Assembly (NCBI GenBank): GCA_002150815.3
Contig: NDFF03000013.1
Location: 124,001 to 188,000, forward strand
Reading direction: 5' to 3'
DNA: 64,000 bases
DNA from: Grammothele lineata
Taxonomy: Eukaryota; Basidiomycota; Agaricomycetes; Polyporales; Polyporaceae
Positions 22,876 to 33,221 of this stretch are shown here, piece after piece. The notes under the pieces were generated by a model. The model worked only from the letters and a program-made list of their open reading frames with translations. It was not told where the DNA came from and ran no database searches. Numbering within the stretch: the stretch's first letter is position 1; each line of letters begins with the position of its first letter. Made by a program: the position numbers and the translations under genes.

Positions 22876-24005
22876 ATGTCAATATCAGATACCGAAGACT
22901 CAGGCATCTCCCTTGGAGACATCTTCACTGTACGCGCTCGCTGTTGTGAAATTACTACTTCAGTGACGACGCCTCGTGCAGGAACCTCCAAGACCGCCAT
23001 CCCCCGAACCTACGTTCGCAGCTTACGCGCGAGAGCGTACTGATCAAGGAGACTGGTCAGAGATCAACATCAGACTCGTCGGCTCGCATCCCCTGTGGGG
23101 ACATTATCTGTGAGCAATAACCCGTTAGCATCGCCCGCATCGTTGACTCTGATTCAGACATTCATTGCAGATGGAATGCGTCGCTGGCGTTCGCGTCATA
23201 TCTCGACGGTCACCCTGCTCTCTACCGCGGTCGCAACGTCTTGGAACTGGGTGCGGGTGGTGCCTTGCCAGGCATTATCACAGCGAAGAATGGTGCACGA
23301 AAGGTATGTCTCAAGTGCTTGTCACACAATCGCGCTCATGCAGACGATGTTGCAGGTGGTTTTGACGGATTACCCAGACAAGGCCCTCATTGAGAACATA
23401 TCGTACAACGTCGACCACAACATATCCCAACAAATCCGGGACACAGTGAATGTGGAGGTGAATTCTGAGCGCTATTCTAGGAACATTATATTCATCGGTC
23501 GGTACCAGGGTTACATATGGGGGAATCCTGTGGGGCCGCTTCTCCAACTCCTTCCCGATGACAGCGGCGAACGTGCTTTCGACCTCATCATTCTTTCCGA
23601 CCTCGTCTTCAACCACTCGCAGGTGTGCCCCCATAATTGTGTTCGTGCTCTTTACAGCTGAAACAGCATATCGCAGCACAACGCCATGTTAAGCACGTGC
23701 GAGAACGCACTCACGAAATCAAAATCGGGAAACGTTCTTGTATTCTTCACTCACCACCGCCCACACCTTGCGGATAGGGATATGGACTTCTTCACGAAGG
23801 CGCGAGCAAGCGGTTGGTTGTGCGAAGAAATCCTGAACCGGAAATATCCTGTGAGATACAATATCTATTCGTCGCCGGCTCTAATTGTTGGTCTCACGTA
23901 CCCGGTCTCCAGCCGATGTTCCCCGAGGACCCTGGAGAGGAAGAGGTTCGTTCGACAGTTCATGGGTGGAGGATGATGAGACTTAGAGAAAACGACGAGG
24001 TGTAA
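22876..24005 (+). CDS. EFM7: EFM7-type protein N-terminal and lysine N-methyltransferase
   Basis: Seven exons: 22876-22929, 22982-23109, 23171-23303, 23356-23457, 23509-23622, 23677-23850 and 23913-24005. All junction phases agree, giving a protein of about 265 aa, the usual family length. This is a seven-beta-strand, SAM-dependent methyltransferase; the yeast homologue methylates the N-terminus and the next lysine of translation elongation factor 1A in the cytosol. Motifs seen: LWGHYLWNASLAFASYL, motif I NVLELGAGGALPGI, KNGARKVVLTDYPDKALIEN (acidic loop), GYIWGNPV, and DLIILSDLVFNHSQHNAML. The last of these includes the family's post-motif II region, followed by FFTHHRPHLADRDMDFF. The N-terminus is acidic and Pro-rich. 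All key motifs are intact, so the gene is probably functional. Confidence 0.92.
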
Positions 24006-24521
24006 TCTGTCTCGACTTCTCGTTACTCAGCTGGTAGATATACGCCTCCAAATAAAGAGAATGAAGTTTCGCTCCCGTCGATGATAGGTTACAACCCTAA
24101 CGATGAAGCACATCAATTGTATTTGTATATTCCTGGACACTTCAGTGTCTAGGTCTTGGAGGTACAATTGTCGAATCTTTGCATCAGATCTGATTGAGAA
24201 TGGTAAGAACGGGGTACCGGTGCGAAACACCTGCGATATATGGTATGGGGATCCCTGCATGTGACTCAAAAATGGGTCATGTGCGTTCGTCAATACACGT
24301 TCGGACCGGTGCGATTCTGCGTTGACGCCCGAAGGCGCTGGCGTCCGCGCTCCGCGCGGGTCTTTTCTGTGCATTTTTCATGCACTGCAAATCCGGCGGG
24401 AGTTTCAGACTCCTCATTGCGGCATCGACACTCGTATGTTGGCGCGCCGGCAATTCTACTGTGGGATTTCAAACGAGCCCGTCTGACTCCGCTGGCCAAT
24501 AAGCAGTCATAATCCTTATGT

Positions 24522-25551
24522 ATGGGTTCAAACCTCAATGCTCCCGGGCGCGACGTCACGGTCATCAGGCTCACCCGTGCCCCCAACACCGACAGTGTCC
24601 TCATTGACGTGACTCGTCTCCACGAGCTCGGGCCTGGCGTCCTCTCCCACTACAAGGCACCCACGGCGACCCATGGTTTTCAAAGTCGCGCCCAAGCTGA
24701 GGTACCAGTATCTGTGAGCTTTTCATGAGCACGTTTTGCGCTTTTACTTATCTGACAAACACAGTGCAACTAGTCTAATCGCGAAGGACTAAGAATCCAT
24801 ATCACGATCTTGTGCCACACCGACAGCTCTACTTGTGGTCTCCCACAGCCACGGATTCTTCGCGGGTACACGGGTACTTGCTCGAGGGTACCGGTTTATT
24901 GAGGGTATGTCGTATTAGACCCTTACCCGTACCCTATGCGGGTATACCCGACCCGTGCTATGCCCTACGAGCAGTGCACAATAATCAAACGAAAGGGTCT
25001 CAAAAACGTACGCTGGTTCCATACCTCGGCAGACAGGCACGTGGGCTGTCTCTAACGTCATTTATAGGTCGATTCAACTAGCATCTACTCTACCCTCAAC
25101 AACGAGGACAAGCACGAGGGCCATGCACGCGCCATCATCGCGCATGAGATCGGGCGCTCTGCGAACATCGTCTGCTCCCTTCTGGCCTCCCCCTTCTGCA
25201 CTCTGCCTGACATCCGTGCGTCTACATTCGCGCGTATCGTCGGCTCTACGATGTAGTGAGCCAAGTGGGCCTGCTCGAGCACGAAAACGCGTTGATCCTC
25301 AATGCCACCATCCTTGCCTTCACCCAGCGCACCATGCGCGGCTTCCAAGCCGCCACGCGCGCCCTCTCCCTCTCTTGTCCCCTCCTCTTTATTCAGAATG
25401 ACGGCACGCCCGCCGCCGCCGCTTCCGCCGCCTGCTTGCTTGTCAGGCTGCACCTTCGCGTTGGGCCCGACAAACTCGATGCGCGGGGGAGCGTGCCTTT
25501 GTCCGGCTTCTGCCATGCCCGCCTGGTCAGCTCCTGGCAACCAACCAAGTA
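24522..25551 (+). pseudogene. Hydantoinase/oxoprolinase-family gene relic in element copy A
   Basis: Three pieces of a hydantoinase A/oxoprolinase N-terminal-type protein lie in order on the + strand. Around 24,580-24,670: NTDSVLIDVTRLHELGPG then VLSHYKAPTAT, matching the nucleotide-binding N-terminus. Around 25,260-25,400: SQVGLLEHENALILNATILA followed by FTQRTMRGFQAATRALSLSC and PLLFIQNDGT, the best-conserved block. Around 25,440-25,480: TFALGPTNSMRG, in another frame. Stop codons and frame changes separate them, and the GGTN start of the first motif is lost, so the gene is dead. The family normally opens cyclic amides (5-oxoproline, hydantoins) using ATP. The family match is from motif memory, not alignment. 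Confidence 0.65.
24858..24956 (+). repeat. Cluster of GGGTA / TACCC motifs
   Basis: Within about 100 bp there are five GGGTA and several ACCCG/TACCC words, including a short palindrome GGGTATACCC. The cluster sits in the part of copy A that is absent from copy B. Such clusters occur in some subterminal regions of hAT-like DNA transposons; assignment to that class is a guess. Confidence 0.35.
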
Positions 25552-26820
25552 AGTTGCGCGATCACCTCCGGGTGTTGTAGATGTACTAAAATGTGTAGCC
25601 GCCAGCGCTGCTGTTCACTCCTGACAAGCCCGGGCGGGAGGCTGCAAGCCGGGCCAGATGCTGACGCTGACGCTGATGGATGGCGCTCGCGCTGCTTAGG
25701 TCGCCGGGCGTGTATGTGCTGCCGAACCGCCTTTGGCCGTGCGCCATATCTGACGGGATAGGGAGCACTCTCTCGTAAGTGTCGCCCCCGTTGCCTCTCC
25801 CGTTCCGCGGCGGCATCACCGCCTACTCGCTCGAGTGGGGGCATGGAAGCTCTGCGCGCCGCGGGAGCCCAGCGTCATGCCGATGCCGACGCACGTTGTC
25901 TCATCGCCGCTCCCCACCAGGTCCTCCCTTCCCCGCGCAAGAGGCTTGCGGTCGAGACGCGGCACATTTCCGTCGATTTTGCATTCGCTCGGCAGGCAGT
26001 GCATCCGCGGCGCTCCATCTGGGCGTGGGGCACTTTCTCTGCTGCATCATGGATGACTCTGTCCACTTCAATTCGAATGCCTTGGTATATAATTCTAGCC
26101 ATTTTCGCTCGCTGGTACACACAATGTGGACTACGTCAGGAAATATGATCTCTTCTATATGAAGTCTAGTTATCCAGTGCTCTAGGGCGGTTTAGCTGGA
26201 GATTGCCGCTCCATGCCACATGGAGAGCTCGACTCCGCGCGGAGACCCGAGCCTCCAGCTTGCTTAAAGTTTGCCTCCATCCTACTCCGAGCCACTTGTT
26301 TCTGCCCGTGTTCACTCACGGCGATCGTGCACGACGTTGAGATGCAGAATTGAAGTAAGTAATTCGTCCCGTACACTGCCATCATCCCACCCTCGTTGCT
26401 CCCCTCCATAGTCACTGCTCTGGCCCCCATTACCGCTGTCGCTCCAGCCCTCGCCCGATCCCCCATTGCTCTCACTGTTGACCTGAATGCTGATCTCATC
26501 GCACCCTCGCTAGTGATTATCCTTGTTGCTTTCAGCGGTGAAATGTCGGTATAGGTTGGGCCGTCTGCGGTGGATTCACAATTTTCCACCCATTTTGGCT
26601 CTCAATGAGAATGTTCGGCTCTCCAGAAGCCCTTTTCGGCGCGGGGTCGGAGACCCGCGCGTGCTACACTGAACAACCCGACATGCGTCACAGCTCGCCG
26701 CGCCGCATCTGTTTGAGCTTTCGAGGGCATCATATGTCACACCTCGCGCCGCCGCATTGGTCTAAACAGTTACCAGTCATGACACAGCAGCCCGAGCGGC
26801 ACAACAATTCCTTGGATCTT

Positions 26821-26895
26821 GAGTGGTCTGTTCCCAGCCCCGCGTTAGTTCGAGCACGGAGTGCGAGGACTAACACTGCTGGGAACAGGCCACTC
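26821..26895 (+). repeat. 75-nt imperfect stem-loop near the right end of element copy A
   Basis: Outer arms GAGTGGTCTGTTCCCAGC and GCTGGGAACAGGCCACTC pair with one mismatch. An inner stem GTTAGT...ACTAAC continues toward the apex. The same structure is present in copy B at 54389-54463. Confidence 0.75.
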
Positions 26896-26979
26896 AAAAG
26901 TGTGCTAAGGCCAGTTGAAGGCCGAGAAATGATTCACAGGCAAATAAGTGTCCAGGTCTGCCCGGAGGGCCATAACTAT

Positions 26980-27258
26980 ATATCATTAATGGTCCGGACG
27001 TATATTCGTACTGGTCTCTATCGAGAGCTACTATCAACTATTGCGGTGAATGTTTGAATGGTGAGCGAAGAAGCAAGCCAACAGCGAGGACAACATAACA
27101 ATGTGAATGCAATGTACTCGAAGAGTCGAAATAAACGTGCAGTCGGGGATACCTAGCAGTAAGCAGTATGATGTGTGGCCAGAAGGGAAGGCTACTGGAT
27201 CCCTGGCGATAGGAGGGAGGGAATAAGCGAGCCTACAGTACCATGAAAACCATTCCTC
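26980..27258. other. Short intergenic stretch
   Basis: Flank between element copy A and the 3' end of the zinc-finger gene. Nothing coding was seen. Confidence 0.4.
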
Positions 27259-28061
27259 CTACACAGTGCCTGCTCGAGAAATGAGCGGGCACGCTGCTTG
27301 TGCATGCCTCTTCGCCGCGTCAAGGCGAGAAAAGACCGACCCACACCCGTTAGGGCAGGGGCAGTGGGAGACTTGGAGATGGATTTGCTGACAGTGTCTC
27401 CACCACCGGGATTGCGGGGTGTCGCAGTATGGGCACGTGCCGGGTCTGCTCTTCGTGGCTCCAGGTTCCATATGAGATAGTACATGGGAGGCCCAAGCGT
27501 TGCTGTCTTCGACGGGCCATGAGAAGGAACACTTTGGAATCGAGCATTTGATGGCATGTTCGCGTCTGGCTGTGGGCGTTTCCGTAACATCAGAGTCGTC
27601 CTTAGTTGCCTCATCCTCGTTTTTATCTCCATTCTCCTCGATCTCGTCTCCGCCATCCTCGCTGTCGTCCCTGAGCTCCTCGCTGTCGTCCCAGTCATCC
27701 TCGCTCTTGTTGATCTTGCTATGGTCACTTCCTCCAGATTCTTCGTCGAAGTCAGCGTTCTCTTGGTCAATTTCTGCGGCCAAAATCGGGGTCACAGGCG
27801 CTGACTGATCAATCGCCGTCCGTGCCGCCTTCTCAGGGCGTCCAGACACGGGAGATGCGGCGCGCTTTTGCCCCCTTGGAGGCGGCGTGCATGTACGAAG
27901 AGGAGAAGAGGCTGAGAAGGAGATGACCCATTGAGATACATGAGTTATTAGCAATGCAAAGGAGAACACGCACAGGGTTCGGAGTCGGAAGGCGAAACTG
28001 GAAAGGGAGGTATAATCAAAGGCAAGGTCGAGTCGAAGTGGGCCGCCTCCCACGGCCGCAT
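27259..28061 (-). CDS. C2H2-like zinc-finger protein
   Basis: Two exons: 28061-27974 and 27911-27259, 246 aa, with a 62-nt GTGCGT...TCTCAG intron containing a GCTAATAAC branch point. The N-terminal third is Pro/Ser-rich with a basic patch (RGQKRAASPVSGRPEKAAR). The middle is strongly acidic (residues about 85-140). The C-terminal part holds three Cys/His units: CSIPKCSF...H...H, CPYC...H...H (WWRHCQQIH) and CPCPNGCGSVFSRLDAAKRH. This is the layout of fungal C2H2-type DNA-binding or nuclear proteins. The first and third units are irregular, so DNA binding is likely but not certain. The start at 28061 was chosen because the alternative upstream frame reads a different, implausible product through the intron. 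Confidence 0.7.
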
Positions 28062-30488
28062 GTAGGTGGGAGAAGGGGGATTCAGGAGCTCCGCATATCT
28101 GTCTTCCTGCGTGCGGCACAGTCAGAAGCAAGTACAAACAAATTGTCCACCTATACACACCTGACTCATGTCACGACGGGATTGCTGGAAACACCGATAG
28201 AGGTAGAAGTCTGACATGTAGTAGTCTAACATGATCGAGGAAAGTCTTGTATTGGGATAGGAGAAATTTGGTCAAGTAGGGGAGCGTAGTGGATTGTTGG
28301 AGTGAAAGAACTGGAAAACAAGACTCCGCGCAATACTCGACGGAAACTTATATGCTCAGTCCCTCTGCGTCCACGGTCAGTGTTCCGATAGGCCGCCGGC
28401 GCACAATGACTGTAGTTTCGGTGCCATCCAAACAGCTCGTGGTGTGGCATTCAGATAACTCCTCGCGTACGGAAGGGTTTGATGAACCGCTGGTCGGCAA
28501 ATTCATCTCGTGAGTCTAGCCGAGTCCGAGCGCGTTGCTTAACTCACAAAGGATGTCTGTACTGCTGCGGAACTCTAGCTTGGCTTCTCGGCTGGCTCGG
28601 AAATTCAATGAGTTGCAATTGTGTCTCATGTGGATCGATCGATGGGCTCGAGCTGAACCCAAGAGTGGGTCACGTCCGTGGTTTGGATAGTTCCGCAAGA
28701 ACCACACTCCTGGCGCAGTTCACAGAGCGGCCGGGCGCTGGCCCTTGGTCTCGTACCCATCCAAAAGATGTCGCACCCCACCACCGTGTTATCCGCGATG
28801 GCGTGGTGCGAGTGTGAAACGGATGGGGACCACTTGGCCCTAGGGTTAGTAGGGTGAACGGCGTGCCAGTCACAGCGGGGGGCTAAGCCCGCGGGGATAA
28901 CATGGGAGAGGAAATGACTGGCCCTGTACAGTTCTGCTCGAGGACGGAGCTCAAGTCGACGCTCCGCAACGGTGGGCAGTTCCCGCAATAACAGGTGATT
29001 GGATAGCGGTGGTGTAGGCACCTATTCTCTCGACAGAATCGGGAGGACTAGCGCGCCTTGATGCCGAAGCAATTTGCCCACGGAAGTGCGGAGAGAAGTC
29101 ATTGTCTAACCCATACATTCCAGGGGTCGTCAGCAGTGTTTGTTTGGACACGGTGGTGCATCGATCATTCTCGTAAGCACTACGTGTCCTCTGCCATAGC
29201 CGAACGCGCGGAAAATTGGCACTCCCGACGGGCAGCACCTAGGCACCTGCACTGCGTTATCTGGCATGTGAAGGGAGAGACGGAAGTCATCAGCATTAAC
29301 AAGGGGATCCGATACGATGGACTCCATTCTGTGGCCTGGGACGCATCAGCCGCCGCCATAGTGTAGGCGTGCGACGACGATTCGCCATCATCTTCTCGAA
29401 GAGAAAGAAACTATTGTTCTGGGCCGCGACACTGCCGCGACCAAGTATCATACGCTCTTTAATCGAGTGCCGCTCTCATCGAGTCAAAACTTTGGCCGCG
29501 GAAGAACCGTAGCCGCATCCGAGGACGAGATCACCCCTCACTCCGCCCCTAGATAGACACGCGTTCTAGGACGAGACGTCTGGGATGTAGACCCGAAACC
29601 ACGGGCGAATAGTCTGTCAACCCGGAACACATGGGCGCAGAGTTTACAGGCGCCTAGCTCGGCCTATCCAGGACCATATCCAAATAATGCTCGATTACCG
29701 CACATAGAAGAAAAAAAGATGACAGCACAATTCTCGGTGAGAAGATCGATATTTGAGGGACTATGAAGGCGCGATGCTGCCCGCTTAGGTCTCCCTATAC
29801 GTGTAGCACCCATCGGCAAGAGGTCGAGAGAGACATAAAAACCGGCAGTCTTTAGGGCTGCTCGGCGGCGTCGCAATATAGGCGTCGTCGAGCAGCTCCA
29901 ACCAGGCAGCCACGAGCTCAATGAGAAACGATACGCTACACTCACAGAGAAGCGCGTTGGGTACATGTACTAGAGATACGGAGGCTGCACCTCTTGGGGG
30001 GCTCACTGTAGCAGATACTCGCAGAGTGACATGTGTAGAAGGTAGCCATTACAGCCTTGAAAATGTAGATTTGTGGTCGGAGGATTGTCTACCAAGTGGA
30101 TATCGCAGTGCGCTCGCTGGAGATGCGGGTCGTAATGCCAAATAAAGCGAGGGTAGGGGAAAAGCTAGCTCGTGTCACATAGCAGCATCAGTGCGCTCTG
30201 CTAGAGAACTTTCGTCGCGTATACACCACGCGGTTTTCCGACTCTTGACGATCGCAGCCGTCGGCGCCCGAGCCATTGCTCACGCGCACACCATCTCACT
30301 ATGTAACATCATCCCCTGGAGACATGAGCATCTCGCGTCCAACGAATACGCCACGCGGATAATCATGTACTTCGAGGGGCAAGCAAGCGACTGGTTTTGA
30401 AGCCAAGATCGTTCCGCGGACGAGGGAGCACAGGCGAACAAGACACCAGAAAGGGACATGCATTAAATGGGACTAAGGTACGGGTCTA
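28062..30488. other. Gene-poor stretch
   Basis: No supported gene. One possible exon on the + strand runs from an ATG at 28,351 to a GTGAGT donor at 28,509 (MLSPSASTVSVPIGRRRTMT..., then VVSVPSKQLVVWHSDNSS), but I found no partner exons. The remaining frames are short and featureless. Confidence 0.35.
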
Positions 30489-31296
30489 CTATAACGAAGG
30501 CTCTGCAACTTGTGAGGGATCCGTCTCCACAGGTACCTCTGGAGGGACAAGGAGATCTCCAAGTCTTGGAAAGGCTTTGCGGTCAATGAATTCCATCCGA
30601 GTCGGGAGCTTGTCACACGCGAGTCGCAAGGCTACGAAGAGAATACGTGAGGACAGAAGTAGGGATTGGCGCGCTTGGAGGAACGTACCTTCTCGCGCCA
30701 GCTCTTCACGGATTGGAACGCCTCCGAGTTCAAAAAGAACACGTCCGGGTGCAACCCTGGCAAGACATCTCGATAACAGCGCGCGGAAGAAGAGACAGAT
30801 TGCTCACCTAGTGGCCCAAAACTCAAACGAGCCCTTTCCCTTACCCATACGCGTTTCATTTCCCTGTGCACATGCATAGGCCACACTGAGCTCATCGGCA
30901 TTCGTAGAGAGAACTCGTATATACCTTAATGCAGACCGGGATGTCAGGGAAGACTCGCATATACACCTTCGCGCCCTTGATAGGCTTGAGCTTCCGTCGC
31001 AGGGCTTCATCCGCTGACTTGAGCTGCTTGGCTGTTATCCGCATGCCATTTCCCTTGACACGGATACCCCATTCGCCATACGAGAGCGTGGTACCCTTTG
31101 TCGAACCACCGACCGGAATAGGGAGCACACCCTTGTGCCTCTTTAGAAACTTGACCTGGCGCGGCGCCAGTTGACTGCGTGCTCGCGAAAAGACAAGTGA
31201 AGGCGAGGAAAAGGAGGACGGAGAAGAGAGTGGCGATGTCCAAGTCGATGGCCGGCAGGCCGCCAGCAACGACCGAGCAGATGAGAGCGAGAACAT
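30489..31296 (-). CDS. MRPL16: Mitochondrial large-subunit ribosomal protein L16 (uL16m)
   Basis: Four exons: 31296-30925, 30863-30808, 30756-30689 and 30631-30489, 212 aa, all phases consistent. It is a component of the mitochondrial ribosome's large subunit, near the peptidyl-transferase centre and tRNA site. The first about 40 residues are Ser/Arg/Leu-rich without acidic residues, a typical mitochondrial presequence. The L16 core follows: VKFLKRHKGVLPIPVGGS, LSYGEWGIRVKGNGMRITAKQ, MGKGKGSFEFWATRVAPGRV, LFELGGVPIREELAREALRL and ACDKLPTRMEF. All hallmark blocks are present. The start is the first ATG giving a presequence and lies 134 bp from the ATG of the divergent neighbour, so the two genes probably share a promoter. 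Confidence 0.93.
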
Positions 31297-31430
31297 GAAG
31301 GGCACGGGTGCAGGCGCCCGCCGCCAGCGGAGGAGAGCGCGTCTTGCGCGCCCGTCGCGCTCACCACCACCACCACTCTCCACTGTTCGATCCGGCAACG
31401 GCGCAGATCCGCACCGTTTCGTCCTCGTTC

Positions 31431-32130
31431 ATGCGCCCGTCTCAAGTTGCCAATGCGTTTAGAATGCGTCCGCTCCCCGACGGGCTGAGGACTCTGGTAA
31501 CGAGGAAAACCACTGACGAGGCGCGGCAAGTCGTCCTCTCTCTCCTCCGAGAACATAAAGCTCTCTCGAACCAAGAGCTTTACAAGCTCATTTCCCCAGC
31601 AAGTCAGACAAGCTCTGATAATCCTGGTAGCCCTATAGAATCTATGAGGTGCGTTTGGGTGTACTTGATAACTTCTTTTCCACCCACGTCTGTCCGGCTC
31701 CCCTCATCACCCTTCTTTTTATCACTCCTCCGCCTCTCCTTTCCGCTCTGACCCGCTGCTCCCTCTTCTCAGGCACCTCAAGAAGTTTGTTCTTGAAGAT
31801 CTCAAGAGCTTGGGCAAGATTGAGAAGGTCGTCCATAAGGCAGAGCTGCCAGAGGGCGCACCAACGCCTACCGGTCGAAAGAACGAGGCAAGTTCTCCTG
31901 GAATGACCTGGAGGTGGCAGCTGGCACCGGAGCCGGAAACAGCTCGTCGACGTAAGCCGAAGACGGTGTTTGGTGCCGAAGTTGGCGCGGGAGAGGACTG
32001 GTCACATCTCAACAAGCGACGACAACGGTCACGGGTGGAGAAGGTGTCGAACGACGTGGCGTGGATGAAGGAGCTGCAGGCGGCGCAGAAGGAAGCGCTT
32101 GAGGAGGTCATGCAGGGGCCCCGGTCGTGA
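31431..32130 (+). CDS. Unknown protein, divergent partner of MRPL16; possibly mitochondrial
   Basis: Two exons: 31431-31648 and 31773-32130, 191 aa, joined in phase 2 by a 124-nt intron ending CTTCTCAG. The N-terminus (MRPSQVANAFRMRPLPDGLR) is basic and lacks acidic residues, compatible with a mitochondrial presequence. A helical block resembling a winged-helix-like fold follows (ARQVVLSLLREHKALSNQEL, then HLKKFVLEDLKSLGKIEKVV). The rest is charged with a MTWRWQLAPEPE motif and a long basic C-terminus. I do not recognise the family; a mitoribosome-associated role is suggested only by the head-to-head pairing. An upstream in-frame ATG at 31308 is unlikely because it nearly overlaps the MRPL16 start. 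Confidence 0.7.
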
Positions 32131-33137
32131 GCTGTGAGTCTGTGGATACATATATATCTTAATCGTTATTCTTATTGTGATCAGACAGTTGCCGTTTGTC
32201 GTATCTTGCTGCCCTCTATTTGAGGTTTCTAGTCTCTACCTTCAGTTCACACCGAATCAGAGGTAGTTGCCCTTTCTGTGCGCTCACAGTGAAGGTTGCC
32301 ATGTTCATGCAACTCGCTGCATGAGGATCACAGTAGGCACGCTCTAACTCTATTCAAACTCATCGTTTGGGCCGGAGACCAGAAGATCAATCAAGATGGT
32401 GCGGCCTGTTACATGGCTGCTAGCAAACACTTACAGCTTGTATCGATAGAAATCTTTGGCAAGCTTGTCTCACGGAGTCGGACTGCACCCTCTTCAAGTT
32501 CTTTTCGTTCAGCTGCTACGTCAGAACTCGTTCGCTGGCTGTTGCAATAGAAAGTGCTAAGACTTGCGCGGCTCTTTGAACGGTCTCTTATGAAGCTTCC
32601 ATTTGAACGCCGTCATGCCGGAACGAACTGTGATGCCCCCCTGATCGTACCGTACGACCCACGATGTGTGTAGCGGAGTGTTGGCACTGCCAGAGAACTG
32701 AGCACGGAGGAACGCCGCTCCCGGCCTGTCGCTCAGAAGCCGCAGAACAGATTCGACCCACATCAAGCCCGAAACTATGCTCTGGATGTGACCCACACGG
32801 GCTCCGATACCCGATTCGCGGCGTCGGTGGACGACGAGCCAAACGGGCGTCGGTGACGGGCCGATCGACAAGGCCTCTACATCACCAGTGCTGTCGGGAT
32901 AATCGCTGTAGCCGTGCCCAAGTTACGCGTACTGAGGTTGGAAACCCACATTCAACGCACGGCGGCCAAGGTTGATTCCGTCATTGCTATCTCCGTACTT
33001 GGTCCCTACGTTTGTGCATAGAGGGTTGGCCTGATTGAGTACTGCCGTGACGGCATGGAGTCATCTGCGCGTCTACTGACGTGGCCTCCATGTCTGCCCC
33101 GCGGTTCAGTCGGCAACCTACGAGAAGAGTGTGGAGG

Positions 33138-33145
33138 TATAAATA
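33138..33145 (+). promoter_or_regulatory. TATA box of AKR copy 1
   Basis: TATAAATA lies 77 nt upstream of the ATG at 33222. It is conserved in the inverted copy (TATTTATA at 56937-56944 on the + strand). Confidence 0.6.
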
Positions 33146-33221
33146 TGTCCAGGTGAGCTCAGGCCCTCCCCATCTCGCACCCCTTACCCAAACCGCACCC
33201 AGAAACCAAGCATTATACTCA

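Larger units (their letters stand above)
24131..26976 (+). mobile_element. Non-autonomous mobile element, copy A (2846 bp)
   Basis: This segment recurs in direct orientation at 52184-54544. Similarity begins abruptly at TCCTGGACACTT and ends at GGGCCATAAC. TAT abuts both ends (24128-24130 and 26977-26979), consistent with a 3-bp target duplication. The left end is a near-palindrome (CCTGGACACT-TC-AGTGTCTAGG). The right end carries AAGTGTCCAGG about 20 bp inside, a GCCC-GGA-GGGC hairpin, and a 75-nt imperfect stem-loop at 26821-26895. No terminal inverted repeats were seen at the very ends and no transposase or reverse transcriptase was found. Copy A has about 485 bp (roughly 24,508-24,980) that copy B lacks. 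The element carries broken hydantoinase/oxoprolinase sequence. The class is undetermined. Confidence 0.7.

Noticed and set aside
24131..26976. Helitron identity for the repeated element
   Set aside because: The right end has a hairpin but ends in CATAAC rather than CTRR. The element does not start with TC followed by the usual A/T-rich end, and a TAT duplication is seen whereas Helitrons insert between A and T without one.
31308..31430. Upstream start for the gene at 31431
   Set aside because: It would begin 11 bp from the divergent MRPL16 start, leaving no room for either promoter or 5' UTR.
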